A stretch of DNA of 64,000 bases. Origin: Eutreptiella sp. 'Long Island Sound 2002' (lineage: Eukaryota > Euglenozoa > Euglenophyceae > Eutreptiales > Eutreptiaceae). The stretch is taken from NCBI GenBank assembly GCA_964036045.1, contig OZ038381.1, forward strand, positions 68,572,242 through 68,636,241. The letters run 5' to 3'. The stretch's first letter is position 1. Each line of letters begins with the position of its first letter. The notes beneath the pieces are model-generated. The model did no database searches. It was given only the letters and a program-made list of their open reading frames with translations, and was not told the origin of the DNA. The translations under genes and the position numbers were made by a program. This document shows, piece by piece, positions 34,127-45,790 of this stretch.

Positions 34127-35431
34127 GTGGCGGGTTCTTCGGGTGTGCCCCCTTGGTGCGGCAAAAGGGTTGCTTTTGTTCTTCGACGGGACACGCGATG
34201 GTGCATTTTCTCGACAGGGTGTATTTTCACCCACACTAGGAATACATATGATGGTCCCATATATGCAGCCCCTAAGGACCTCAGCGAAAAGGGAGCAGAG
34301 GTTTGGGCTATGGCTTGAGGTCTCCGTTTGATCCTCAGTGTTGGTTGCCCCGTCGCACATATGTTTTTAGACAATGCAGCAGCTACCCTTATTGCACTTT
34401 GTTTTCGCGCAGCGGTGGGGATTTTGCTGTTGCATAGGGTTTTTGGAAGGCTTGTGTACGTTTTGAGCGGAGACCTCAAGGGCAACGTATATCTTCACTG
34501 GGTCCGTGGTGCTCTTAACCCGGCGGACCCGCCCAGTAGGTTGTGTTCTGATTGTGATAATGATGAGTTGGAGGCACTGGAGTTGGCTTCTGCGTCTGCG
34601 GACACTGTGGGCCATGCTAACTCGAATTATGTGTTCCTTTTAACAGCGGGGCTTCCGTTGGGCCCTTTTGTACCCCCCCCCCCCCGCGCTTGGCGGTCCA
34701 AAATACTACCTGCTTCCCATCCAGAGGGAAGCGAATATCATGAGAAACTACGTGCTTCCGACCCGCAGGGAAGCGAATGGCATGATTTTTTTCTGGTATA
34801 CAGGGTCAATACAGAGGTTCTTGTGATCTCGGAAAGATGGCCCCTTCACTTGTACCACCTGTGTGCCCTTTCACCTTGCAGTAGTTTCTCTGTATGTCGC
34901 GAGGCTATGCCCAGCCGCCGGCGTGGTTCCAAGGGCAAGCGCAAGCGTAGGCCGCGGGCGCTTAAGCGCAATCACGCGCTGGCCACCATCAACCGCCACT
35001 GCGCCGGGAAGAGGTTGCAATTGCAGAGAAAGCTACGTACCGTGCGCAATGGGTTGCCGGTGCGTCGTGTTTACTTGGGCCACCAGGCCCGCATCTACTT
35101 CGGGGTCGCCGTGTCCACGAGGCAAGCCCCCAACGTGCTGTAGATGGCGGTGGGCGAGGTTGCCCGCAAGGTGAATGGGGAAATGCGGCACGTGCTGGCC
35201 GACGGGTCCCGAGTGGCCGCCTGTACTACCACAGGTGTAGTTTGCGTTTCGGGGAGAGCCATACATGGCACCTCTCCATCTCCCTCTTGCACTGCCCGAA
35301 CATTGATGGAGTGTGTGCCCTACCTTTGCAGTAAGGGTACTCTTGCAACTGTTAGGGTTATTTGCGCCCAGGTCAATCCTTAAGACTGTCAGATTTTCCG
35401 TTCCTGCGCTTTCGTGCTGCTGCCGCGATGA
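34127..35431 (+). pseudogene. DIRS-like RNase H and basic C-terminal ORF
   Basis: The frame carries YDGPIYAAPKD, then TGA 34316, then HMFLDNAAATLIALCF and YLHWVRGALNPADPPSR (34493-34543), the typical end of DIRS-type RNase H. The first catalytic Asp strand (FFDGTRD, about 34180) is in another frame, so one indel separates them. A 42-base tandem duplication (TGCTTCC...GGGAAGCGAAT) lies at 34711-34794. A strongly basic segment follows (SRRRGSKGKRKRRPRALKRN, about 34913-34971). The frame continues through TAG 35141 and TAA 35381 to TGA 35429. The basic part may be a separate protein (integrase-like or nucleocapsid-like); unknown. Confidence 0.5.
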
Positions 35432-36300
35432 TGGTGCAGTGCTACGATAAATGCCTCTGACGAATCATATATTTCATTTTTTTTCTCATGCCCTATGGGA
35501 TGGGTCGTGTTGGGGATGCAATTATCTCGCGGGGATGTGGGTCTTGATGCCCTCAGACTCCGTTGATATGGCCGAGATCCTGTTCTCTTGATACCCTATG
35601 TGTGCTCTTCAAAGATTGTTATATGTTTTTTCATGCCCTCCGGGGTTTGTCGTGTTGAAAGTGCGGGTATGTCGCCTAGATGTGGGGTTGAAGCACATGC
35701 ACGCTGTTGATATGCTGAGGGCATTTTGCATATGCTTTGCAAAATTCTAGATTGGCGCTGGTTTGTAGTTTTGCTCCGTGTCATGTTTGTGGTGTGCATG
35801 GTGTTGTGTCCTGTGTCACTAAAAACCGTTGTTTTTTCTTTACTCTGCGTGCCCACCCGCCCACCCACAGTGTACCACCTGCTAATTCATGCTATATTGT
35901 CCTGCCCGCCCACGCAGTGGCGGGTCGTGTACGCGATCGCTGAGGTTGTTGCCTTCTGTGGAAATGTATAACCAAAGGCACCGCATACATGCCGAGGATG
36001 TTGTGTTTTGATGCTCTGTGTGTGCTTTGCAAAAGGGGCGGTTGAGGTGGTTTCGACAATGTGAAGGAAATTCACGTGGATTCATACATAATTTGTACAC
36101 AATTGGTACGAAATTGGTGCGAATTTCGTACCAACATCACACCCAGCCATTTTACAAGAATGGTGGCTCGGTAAAGGTAATGTTTTGAGCACCATTTGGC
36201 CATGGTGGGTTCGTTTGAGTTGGGATTTTCTCTAGATGATGGGGAAAAAAAGTGGGGAACGAGGTTGAGACCTTAACATGCTTCCAGTCTTGACCAAAAC
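35432..36300. other. no convincing gene
   Basis: AT-rich, with imperfect internal similarity between 35500-35600 and 35625-35720 (CATGCCCT, GGGTTTGTCGTGTTG, GATGTGGG, GTTGATATG), suggesting a degenerate tandem repeat of about 135 bases. Confidence 0.45.
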
Positions 36301-36557
36301 ATGCATTTTTGTTTGAAAAAAACATCAAAACTTGATCAAATTCACATGAATGTGAATTGCCGATTCAAAGCACCCGTTTTTTGGCTTGTGCTGAAACAAT
36401 TGCCCAACACTTTTGCAAGTGCTTGTGGCACGAAGTTGCATGTGAAGGCATGGAGCGCCATCATCCGACCTTGTGGTCATTGCTCTCATTTTGCCACGTC
36501 GCCATCTAAATGTCAGTACAAGGGTGCGTTAATGCGATTTTGTATTACCTCCTTTTG
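36301..36557 (+). CDS. Penelope-like element, upstream ORF segment
   Basis: Frame 1: FKAPVFWLVLKQLPNTFASA, then CGTKLHVKAWSAIIRPCGHC with a Cys/His cluster, ending TGA 36556. The sensible frame moves to frame 3 from about 36540. It is probably the N-terminal part of the retroelement protein before its RT, joined by a frameshift or a short intron. Confidence 0.4.
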
Positions 36558-37508
36558 ATAGGTGGAATGTGTCGTAACCACAATACTCCCATCTTTGTCT
36601 GCCGGTACTATCACATGCGCAAGTAGGCACCCTTCGTGAATAGGGGTTAAGTGGCCGTTTAAATTTCACTTGTCATGCAAAACCCGGAAGTCCATGAGCC
36701 TGACCCCACCAAGAGGGTGGGGGTCACGGGCATTCGTCGCATTGCATCGGTCATGCACAACTAGTGTTTCTTATCTGTTGGCGGTGGGTGGATTGATATG
36801 GCTTCAATTACATAGCTTTATGCACCTATTTGGTTGTGTACTACACAACACACCAAATGCATTCAAGCAAGAAGCAAGCCAATTTTTGTCTCTACCGTTG
36901 ACTTTGCGCCATTGTATACTACGACATGGTGGACCAATGTGTCGCATGCATTCCGTTTTTGGCAACAATGGTATGCACTCAATGTGAATGGTAGTGACGC
37001 ATTGGGGGAAGACAAGGCATTCGTGGGGATGCTTTACCACCCCGTGCCACAAGAAGAATTTGATTCTCTCACACCCCACTTTCCCTTTTTGTCTTTGTAG
37101 TATTTGCCCCATTTGACGGTTGGGGAATGTCTCTTGAATGTTGTATTTCTTTACACCTTTTTGGAGACCCCCGGATTAGGTGTCTACTTGCAACTCATTG
37201 GTTTCACCATGGGAACCAATTGTGCGCCCACTTGGATGAACTTAGTGTTGAGGTTTTGTGACCGCGTGGACCATGTTGTGGATACGGTGTTATTTCGTTT
37301 TGTTGATGATGGGTTGGTGTTACACCATCCGCAAGAAGACGAAATGGCATTTGTCCTGAAGATGCAAGCCCCACACCCATGGCGTCATGGTGTGGGAAAA
37401 TTCCAAGGAATGCACAACTAGATGTGGGTTGATTTGAAATATGCACTTGTCTTCAAGGTTGCAATCTCATAATCCGGTCCACGAATGGAATATTGCATTT
37501 GCCATTGA
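36540..37508 (+). CDS. Penelope-like reverse transcriptase with in-frame TAG and TAA codons
   Basis: Frame 3 contains TAG 36624, TAA 36648, TAA 36660, TAG 36762, 36813, 37098 and 37419, then TAA 37470 and TGA 37506. There is no TGA before that over about 320 codons. It reads CRNHNTPIFVCRYYHMRK, ISLVMQNPEVHEPDP, RVGVTGIRRIASVMHN, FVSTVDFAPLYTT (motif A, Asp at 36900), GFTMGTNCAPTWMNLVL (motif B, 37200) and LFRFVDDGLVLHHP (motif C FVDD, 37299-37310). DFxxLYT plus MGTNCAP is the style of Penelope-like and related RTs. All catalytic Asps are present. No GIY-YIG domain was seen downstream; a tandem array begins 190 bases later. It could be intact if UAR is sense. Confidence 0.65.
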
Positions 37509-37698
37509 AGCGTCCCACTCCCACACACAAGTGGGATGAAAATGCGATGGATTGTGGCTGAATGTGTCGGGTTGTTTAAGGATTTGGTCACATGAGGGGT
37601 TCTTTTGGATGTATTTGAGGCGGTTAAAAGGTGCTTTCTTGCGCTTTTGCTGTCCTCGGCACACATATCAACCACCACAGCGCCAATTGGCGGATAGA

Positions 37699-38671
37699 GC
37701 ACGATACTTGAATCCCGAGGTGCACGATACACATGTTGGCACGTTGTGGTTCTTCCGTTCTATGCATCCATGCCTATCCTTTGGGCGGCTTTGTTCTCAC
37801 CTCTCCGCAGCACGTTCAAGCAACCTATACCTAATTTGCAGATACGTGTGACATTGAAGCTGTCGCCAAATTTGCGCTTGTTGTTTCATTCGCGCTAAAA
37901 TGTGTGCACTTCACAAAGAGTGAGCGCGGGGTAGCACAAGTGCACGATACTTGAATCCCGAGGTGCACGATACACATGTTGGCACGTTGTGGTTCTTCCG
38001 TTCTATGCATCCATGCCTATCCTTTGGGCGGCTTTGTTCTCACCTCTCCGCAGCACGTTCAAGCAACCTATACCTAATTTGCAGATACGTGTGACATTGA
38101 AGCTGTCGCCAAATTTGCGCTTGTTGTTTCATTCGCGCTAAAATGTGTGCACTTCACAAAGAGTGAGCGCGGGGTAGCACAAGTGCACGATACTTGAATC
38201 CCGAGGTGCACGATACACATGTTGGCACGTTGTGGTTCTTCCGTTCTATGCATCCATGCCTATCCTTTGGGCGGCTTTGTTCTCACCTCTCCGCAGCACG
38301 TTCAAGCAACCTATACCTAATTTGCAGATACGTGTGACATTGAAGCTGTCGCCAAATTTGCGCTTGTTGTTTCATTCGCGCTAAAATGTGTGCACTTCAC
38401 AAAGAGTGAGCGCGGGGTAGCACAAGTGCACGATACTTGAATCCCGAGGTGCATGATACACATGTTGGCACGTTGTGGTTCTTCCGTTCCATGCATCCAT
38501 GCCTATCCTTTGGGCGGCTTTGTTCTCACCTCTCCGCAGCACGTTCAAGCAACCTATACCTAATTTGCAGATACGTGTGACATTGAAGCTGTCGCCAAAT
38601 TTGCGCTTGTTGTTTCATTCGCGCTAAAATGTGTGCACTTCACAAAGAGTGAGCGCGGGGTAGCACAAGTG
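37699..38671 (+). repeat. four tandem 243-bp units, nearly identical
   Basis: The landmark ACGATACTTGAATCCCGAGG recurs at 37701, 37944, 38187 and 38430, exactly 243 apart. The units differ by only a couple of bases (for example ATGATACAC near 38453 and a T/C in the fourth), so the array is young. The period is a multiple of three, but each unit carries TGA codons in the frame entering from 37552. The flanking ORF (37552-37853) enters the first unit and another leaves the last (38633-38878: TKSERGVAQVNNVSMWTQWR), suggesting duplication inside a once continuous gene. Confidence 0.97.
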
Positions 38672-39012
38672 AATAATGTCTCTATGTGGACCCAATGGCG
38701 CCATTGTGTTCTTTATTTCATGAATGAGCGATATCTAGGACCTATTTTACGCACTCCGATGTGTTTCATGTTTGATTGGCTGCTTGCGCGCAAGTCCACA
38801 ACAAATGGTGTAGCAACACACGTGTGCAACGACTACGCAACCGGCAGGCAAATTTTCCACCCATCTGTTTGTTTTTGACAGACGGGATGAACACGGTCGG
38901 ATCATGTACCCCAATTCTAAGGATATCCAAATGAGGATGATTTTTCAGTTTTTCAGGGGAGTTAGTCAATTTCTAACTCCGTCCCTAGTTTCTACACCTC
39001 TGCAACGCAATT

Positions 39013-40323
39013 GTGGAGGCGGCGTGTGCTGTGTATGGGGAGTGTGTAGTCTACGACCAACTCCCCGCTATGGCAACAACAAGAGTCCCTACGGACCGTT
39101 ATCCGCAATCATCCTTTCTGGTGGTCTCGCCTGGAGCACTTGCACCAAGTGGTCGCCCTCCGGCCATCCATCCACATGGTGTGGTGTATTACCACTCTCG
39201 AAACGCAACCGGGGCTCACCCGCACTTCAAGGCATGCACAGCCGTCAGCGCAAGGGTACCGCCGGGTGTTTGGTCGGTCGGCTGGGCCTTCCGTGGACCC
39301 CAAATATGCCATGCACATGTCCGTCCATCCAAGAGTGCGGGCCCACGTGACCCTAGAATAGTTGCGGCAGCGTCACCTCGTTCCCGTCGTCAACCTCTCT
39401 CAAACTTACGTGGCATATCTCATGGCGTGGCATCCCCCCATTACTTTCTTTCATCCACCCCCCCCCCCCCTTCACCACAGCGGTACTCCGGGAGCTCTTG
39501 GACGGCACACGCCACACATCACCCTACCATGACGTGATTGAGTATGTCTTGCGTCGTCATCTGTCCGATGGAAATCCGTTGCCGCATCTAAATTTTTACA
39601 ACTCGGTCTTGATAGGTGCCAAGGTCGCTAAGCTGCATCATGGACCCTGTTGCCCAAGAAGGTCCTGTATGGCATAGTGGGCAACGGCACACCCCTCAGC
39701 AATTTGTCTATCCTGTTGAAAGTCTTGTCCATGCACCTAACCTCTACCTTGCAAAGTTTCCTTTGTGCCCACCGTTGCATTTCTCATACGCATTTTGCCA
39801 TGTGGCCGCACACATTTGTGGTGGATGTCGTCCATATGGTGCACAATTGGTTTTTGCCCCGGAGGGCTCAGGGTTTTCGAGCCTGGCTAGTGCTAGACAA
39901 TGTCATTCACGCATTCGGGTCCTTGGCACATGACACCATTCCGAATACCCTATACTGGTGGCGGGTTCTTCTACCGCAGCGGCGAGCCTTCTCATTTTGG
40001 CTATTCAATCTATGTTGCTGCACATGAGTGGCTACCAAGGTGTGGAGGAAGCCCTGGCCCGGTATGAAGCGGGCCCGGGACAGGGTAACTTTGCACTGCG
40101 GGGATGCCTTTTGGGTGAGCTACGGGCTGCTTTGGTCCTTTCCTCTACAAGACTCCTCACCTCCCCGGCTGGACCATTGCGTCGCCTGGGCTGGATATAT
40201 GACACTTCTTGGCTCGCAGAGACCCACCACGTCGCCTAGCACCTAGTCGCGCAACTGCCCATAGCCGGTGCGGCCACCAACCTCTTCTCCGACAATGTGA
40301 AGATTGCTGCCATTGCGACCTGA
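39013..40323 (+). pseudogene. decayed unknown protein, several frames
   Basis: Protein-like text moves between frames. Frame 2 from 39140 through TAG 39359 reads LRQRHLVPVVNLSQTYVAYL up to a poly-C at 39462; past it comes LRELLDGTRHTSPYHDVIEY. Frame 2 again from 39650 (GNGTPLSNLSILLKVL, NTLYWWRVLLPQRRA) runs to TGA 40025, and frame 1 (YQGVEEALARYEAGPGQGNF, TAG 40237) to TGA 40321. Three or more indels, one of them at the homopolymer. No family recognised; the length suggests an element-encoded protein. Confidence 0.4.
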
Positions 40324-40435
40324 ATGCAGCTTGGTCGTTTGCAGTTCCTGGACGAACCGCTTTTTGTAGTGGGCTCCCCCCTTCAGTGCCCAGATCACTT
40401 TCCTCCGCCTACTCGGGTGGCACGCCCCGCCCCAT

Positions 40436-40912
40436 CAATTTCACCAAAAGGACCTCACCAAGTACATGAAAGCGGGACGCTGGGCTACGGTGGCCGTCAC
40501 CCGGCTCTCCCTGCCGTCTTATTATCTTGTCAACATGTATAATGGTGTCGCAGGGGGCACTCAGCGATGGTGTGACCACGTGCAACAGCCCGTGGTCACC
40601 ATGCAGTGCGCCATGCGTTTGGGTGATCTACTAGTAGCGTCCCGCTTGCACTCCATGTGGCGATTGGACACTACGGCGCCCCCGTAGGCTGTACTGCACC
40701 CCTTGCGAGTGGGCCTGGAATCCTCTCCGTATATTATGTGTTGCTCTTTCATGGAGACATACGCCCAACAGCTCAACCATACCAATTTTTGGTTTGAGCA
40801 TCCACTCGCCACGGACTCATTATGTGTCTCTTAGATTGGGTATATGGTCGAGGAGGACCCTGCTGGGATCGAAACACGAACTGGGCATTTGGAACACTCT
40901 TGTGGATATTGA
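40436..40912 (+). CDS. hypothetical C-terminal frame, TAG at 40685 and 40832
   Basis: Frame 2 gives FHQKDLTKYMKAGRWATVAV, TRLSLPSYYLVNMYNGVAGG, RLHSMWRLDTTAPP-TAG-AVLHPLRVGLES, METYAQQLNHTNFWFEHPLA, SLCVS-TAG-IGYMVEEDPAG, then TGA 40910. It reads continuously across both TAGs and probably continues the protein at 39013-40323. Confidence 0.45.
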
Positions 40913-41359
40913 TTTTTCACTTGTGTGATTCTGGGCTTGTGTGTCTTTGAACTTAATGGAAGTGTAGTTTGGACACCTATTCCCAAGGGCCGTAAAACCA
41001 TCGATGATTTTTTTTTTGGAAGCATGGGCCATGGCATGGTTGGAGAAATGACAATCGCGGCCGACGCCGGCACACCACGTATCTTTTTTTTCCGTTGCCA
41101 CAAGCCTCACAGAGATCACCTTCTCGCCCTTGTCGGGCACAGGCCCCAATCCAGGCACTGGAAAGACATGTGATGGCAACAGGGCTTCTGCGTGCTCCTG
41201 TTGAGACAATTGATAATGCGCAATCATTGTCCTATTGGGGTTGTGGCAAAGAGAAACAGCGAGTTAGCCCTCAGCCCGTGGGCAGCTTAGTGGTTCGCCA
41301 AGCACTCACATGAAGCACTGTCACACCCAAAGACACCAGTTGCTATCCCAGGCTCTCCC

Positions 41360-41412
41360 TTTCCGTCTCACGAGGCTCGCCGAGTACTCTCTCACGAGGC
41401 TCGCCGAGTACT
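41360..41412 (+). repeat. short tandem duplication, about 25 bp x 2
   Basis: TCTCACGAGGCTCGCCGAGT is present twice in a row, with GCTCGCTAAATACTC as a diverged relative near 41587. The surrounding 41000-42100 has no convincing gene; a long poly-G run lies at about 41700. Confidence 0.85.
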
Positions 41413-42126
41413 CCATGGGAGCAACGACACGCCGTGGACTAGCTGCTAGCCGCCTCTAGTCACCGTGATATTGTCTTTGTGCCCACTAGGCTCACTGGAT
41501 GCTATGAGCACGCTATGAGCACTATCACGGTGGCTGCACGTAGTCTCTGACGTCGTCCCAACCGCTGCTGCAGGCATGTCAGTTAGGCTCGCTAAATACT
41601 CATAAAAAGTACCATCAGACCGGGACTGTGAAGACAAGGAGGGTTCGCGGTCATGGGGGTCCGATACGAGGAAGGGGAGCACTGCACGCATAGTGGCGAG
41701 GGGGGGGGGGGGGGGGGCTACAGGACGGTGTAACAACATTGTGACTATCCAATTGCCTTGAGGTCCTTGCAGACACTGTGTTGCCTCTAATTTGTTTGTT
41801 GAAGGGGCGCCAATGTTTCTACACCCCTTCCACCTGGGAGTCTCGTGGCTGTGACACCCTGCCCTGTGGTTTGACATGGCGCTCCCTATCAGTGTGGACC
41901 CACTAACAAGCAGGGGTTATGGGGTTATGTGGGCACTTTGCCCGTGCGTGGGCCCCTGAGACGGTAGGAGTTGACCAGCCACTTCTGATTTTGTCCCCAC
42001 GCTAAGCATTGGGGACCTGAGACGGCACTGATTATGTTGTGGATTTGATTGCTGGGCGAGAAGGCATGCAACCACAACACCAGAAGAAGTGGATAAACTG
42101 TCGACCGGACGTCATCTTCACATGGG

Positions 42127-42532
42127 GGTTGGGTCAACCCGATGGACGGAAAATAGAAGCATGGTGGGTGCAATGAAGAGAAAGGCATTGAGGGCACGGT
42201 ATGTGGGGTGTCCTGTCAGAAAAGTTACATGACTCAAGGGGGGATGCAAATTTGGGCGTAGGGTACAACCGAGCAACAGCCCAATGCATTGTTGTGGTCC
42301 GAGTGTTCTAACTTGCCAAACTTCCCAATGCAAATGCACCTTGTCTCCCAATTCCATGCCTTCCGCTTTGCCCAGTTGTTGGCAGCAAAAGGCTAGGTTT
42401 GGCGGCATGCTTTGGCGTGGGCTTGTGGGGTTGGCTTCTCATACGTGCCAATTTTTCTGCCATTGGCCTAAGGGCTCCAGTCTTGGGCTTTTTCTTGCAC
42501 TGGCATGCATGATTGACATTCCTGTCCTTCAT
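42127..42532 (-). CDS. candidate host exon, basic Lys/Pro-rich, TAG at 42310
   Basis: Minus-strand frame: CQCKKKPKTGALRPMAEKLA, RMRSQPHKPTPKHAAKPS, GRQGAFALGSLAS-TAG-NTRTTTMHWAVARLYP, to TGA 42136. An acceptor-like ATGCATGCCAG precedes TGCAAG near 42505. It is less GC-rich than the transposon proteins. It may be joined to the frame at 42764-43087. No family recognised. Confidence 0.35.
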
Positions 42533-42763
42533 TGCTGTCTAGACCAGCCCCTTGTAGTTCTGAATGTGGACCCTCAACAACAAGAAGAGTACTGACAATA
42601 TTCAGACATCAGAATACAAGAATCCAGCTTTGAATCGTTGTGTTGTTTGCATTCATCTGTGGTCCTCATGTAGTCTTTTGCCTTCTGTTGTTTTCTGGCA
42701 TCACCTGCACAAAGGCAGCACGAGGCCACTCCAAGATAACATAAAAAAGGGTGCTGCACAATC

Positions 42764-43087
42764 TCATTTACTCTCCATGACAGAGGGCACATTTTAATTG
42801 GAGCTAACTGTTGCTGACTGTGCGTTGGAGACCATGGCCTGCTGATCATCTTCCACAGCCAAAATTTTCCCATCATCCACACACAATCCCGGAGACATCC
42901 CATGTCCTTGCACCTCACTGTTTGCATCATCTTTAACATTGGAAAGATGCAGACAATCCCACAGGTCAAAATCACTCAGCAGCTCAACTTCGCTCTCAGC
43001 ACTGGTCGATGACATTGCATAAACTTCTGCCTTGGCCCAAAGATATATTTTCGGAAAAAAAACCTGCCTTGGGGCACAAGCTCTCAA
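42764..43087 (-). CDS. candidate host exon, acidic Ser-rich, TAA at 42796
   Basis: From ATG 43015 (or an upstream exon edge): MSSTSAESEVELLSDFDLWD, CLHLSNVKDDANSEV, VEDDQQAMVSNAQSATVSSN-TAA-NVPSVMESK, then TGA 42766. Reading TAA as Gln gives a natural end. The acidic, Ser-rich composition suggests a disordered regulatory tail. No family recognised. Confidence 0.4.
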
Positions 43088-43359
43088 ATATTGCTGCCTT
43101 GCAGAGATGTACTAGGCAAACCTATGTTTAATGAGGTGAACATTGAATGTGGAGGGGTTGTAGGCTGCATGTGAGCCGACAACAGCAATTCTCTCACGGC
43201 CGTTGGCAGATGCCTAGGCACCTGCTGAACACACTTCTTCCCAAGGTCCGAAGGTCATGTAAGCTAGTATGGGCTCAGCCTGCCGGCAAGGCTTCAGAAA
43301 AAAATGGAATGCAGGCTGCATGGCCTCTCACATGCATCCCCACCCCATTTCCTCTCAGG

Positions 43360-44075
43360 TCAAGCTGACAGAGGAAGTTGAGCCCGAGCCATCCCAACCC
43401 TCGTCCCCAGAGCCCATCCCGAAGATGAAAGCCCGAAGCCGAAGTCGAAGTTCCATAAGAATAGAGCATCTCGACTGGCTTTTGGCCAAGGGCCTCGACG
43501 CTGAGCAGAAGGATGGGGCTCAGTCCCTCGAACCGCCTGGAGCAGACGTCACAGCCCCACCATGCGGTACAGACCTCGCAGTCCCACTGTACGGCACGGA
43601 CCTGGACGTTCCAGCCCCGGCGTACGGGGCATCAAACCACAGACTCAGCTCCCCAGACTCACCTCCGGTGAGGCAGTCAAGCTTACAGCCATTCCTTGCG
43701 CATGATGTTCCGCCAGCCCAACCCCTATCATCGTACGTGATGCCGCTGGTCCCAGTGCAGCCTGCAGTGTACAGCCGTCTGTACAAATCCCCGCCCTCCC
43801 CAGCCATGAGAGTGTTGAACAAGGAACGGCACAGCCCGCCTCGAAAGAAGAAGGATTTCTTGAGCCGCCTGCCCCCCGTCGTGCCCTCTGAGCCTTTGTC
43901 ACGCGTGAACTCCATGAGCATGTCCATGAGCTCTCCACAGCACTCCCAGTCACCGTCTCTGTCCCTGTCAGCAGGCGACACAGCCATCTCTCCTTCCCAG
44001 ATCTTCGACTTCTCCCAGCCACCAGCTGTCCCGGCTCCCGTTGCAGCCGAGCACCTCCAGTTCTACCCTGGTTGA
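43360..44075 (+). CDS. Ser/Pro-rich disordered protein, terminal exon candidate
   Basis: The frame opens directly after a textbook acceptor (CCCATTTCCTCTCAG) and runs about 238 codons to TGA 44073 with no TAG or TAA. It contains EVEPEPSQPSSPEPIPK, basic KMKARSRSRSSIRIEH, GTDLAVPLYGTDLDVPAPAY (a short internal duplication), RHSPPRKKKDFLSRLPP and NSMSMSMSSPQHSQSPSLSL. It is a low-complexity, phosphorylatable-looking protein with two basic patches. Codon use is more balanced than in the transposon ORFs. It is the best candidate for a host gene in the window; upstream exons were not found and the function is unknown. Confidence 0.5.
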
Positions 44076-44151
44076 CCGATTTCCGTTGAGGACTGTTACG
44101 CTCAGAGGCAGGGTCAACTGTGCATTGTCCTCCCATCGTGACGGTGTGTTC

Positions 44152-44545
44152 ATCTTGTAAAATTATCATTTTGGTAGACACAAGTATCCCGCAATGAATT
44201 TTTCGATTTTGACCCTTGCCCCCCTCCATAGGTACTTGGGTACCGCTTTTTTCGGCAGGGGGGTGGGGGTCAAAACTTGGTTGGCCTATTGCAGCCGCTG
44301 TGCGTCGGTCCAGACCCACACCCAGGAGGATTTTTTTCCAGGTTGGCTTGAAAAAAAACCGCACGCGTAGGTGCCATATACTCCCCTTTGGGGGGGTCAT
44401 TCGCGTACCCCAATGTATAATATTGGATGTCGAAGGCATCATTTTGGGAGACATAATCATCCCCCAATGAATTTTTCATTTTGACCCCTCTGTCCCCCCC
44501 TCCCTGTACTTGGGTGGGGGGTCAAAACTTGGTTGGCCTATTGGC
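44152..44545 (+). repeat. tandem repeat, two units of about 277 bp
   Basis: Blocks starting ATCATTTTGG, passing CAATGAATTTTTC and ATTTTGACCC and ending GGGGGTCAAAACTTGGTTGG occur at about 44165-44285 and 44440-44540. Related text (CCCCTTTTGGGGGTCATT, CATGATATTGGATGTC) recurs at 51980-52090 and more weakly at 45400-45500. Confidence 0.75.
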
Positions 44546-45305
44546 CTATTGGTTGGCCGCCAGTGTGTGTCGATTCGGACCCTGGTTCCATTCCACTTTT
44601 TTCTTCTGTATGGATCCCCTAACCAATGATGGGTCCCGGGTGCTATCTCCAAGTTGATTGGCCCCCATATGGGGGGCCCCACAGGTGAGGACTTTGCTGT
44701 TTTCAGGCCGGCATGGGGTGACTTTACAATTGCGATTTCTGGGTGACCTCCTTTCTGGAGGACCCTTGGGCTCTTATTGGGTGATCATTTGGTGACAAAG
44801 GGCGTGCGTATGCCCATGGGGAGCCATGCAGCACCAGTTAGGCCCTCCTTGTGGTGCTTATTGGCCCCCAGTGCCATTTTGGGACTGTTTGCAGCGTAGT
44901 GGAGAAAACTTGGTTGGCCTATAGCAGCCAATGTGCGTCCATTAAGACCTAGGTTTTGTTCCAATTTTTCTTCTATCTGAACCCACTTAAACAATGATGG
45001 GGGTATTGGGTGCTATCTCTACCTTTCCAAGATTGGCGCTCCTATGGGGCCCCACCAGTGAGGAGTTTCCAAGCCAGCATGGGTTGGCAATTTTTCTGGG
45101 TGAACCCTGAGCAACCCCTGGGGACCCTTGAGCTGTTGTTGGATGATCAATTGGTGACAGTACATATTGAAGTCATGTAGCACCAGCTAGGCCCTCCTAG
45201 TGGTGCTTATTGGCGCCCAAAAGCGCCGTTTTGGGCCTGTTTGCACTGCCATTTCCAGCACTTCGTCAGTGTGTCATGTACGAGTTCCCCACAACACCGC
45301 TTGTC

Positions 45306-45370
45306 TTTCTTTGAGGTGCCTTGCTCAAGGCAATAGAATCACCTTGCAGAGGTTGTTAGATCAAATCCAT
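45306..45370 (+). repeat. joined left and right ends of the 629-bp element
   Basis: TTTGAGGTG, a ~20-base spacer ending GGCAATAGAAT, then CACCTTGCAGAGGTTGTTAG: the right end and left end of the insertion at 51930-52558 occur here side by side, the reverse of their order around the insertion. Confidence 0.7.
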
Positions 45371-45790
45371 GTATGCCCTGCATCTATGGGAGAATGCCAC
45401 ATACCCCCCCCCCCTCTTTTGGGCCTACTCGCGTACCCCACCCCAAGGAGTTGAATTCCTGGTTTAACCCATTATAAATCATCATTTTGTGCAATAAACA
45501 CATCCCCCAATTTGGCCGGAACCTTGCCCCCCCCCCCCCCCGCTTGAAACCCATTTTTTTTTGGGGGGGGGGCGACCCGCTCTTTTTCTGTGTCGAAAAT
45601 CACGAGGGTTTTGGTTTACTTTAATTTTCACCCGAAAAAGTATTTTCGGGTACTGACACCACAGGCTTTGTGTGGGTGGACTGGGACGAGTGCTGGTGCA
45701 GTTCATGCAGTTTTCAACCATTTTTGCTATGTCGGTGTTGTTGGTGACCTGAGTGATTTTTTGGTACCCCCCCGTGCCTAGGAACCGCCT

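Noticed and set aside
37552-37853. ORF entering the 243-bp array as an independent gene
   Set aside because: It ends at a TGA inside the first unit and each unit repeats that stop; treated as a remnant of the duplicated region.
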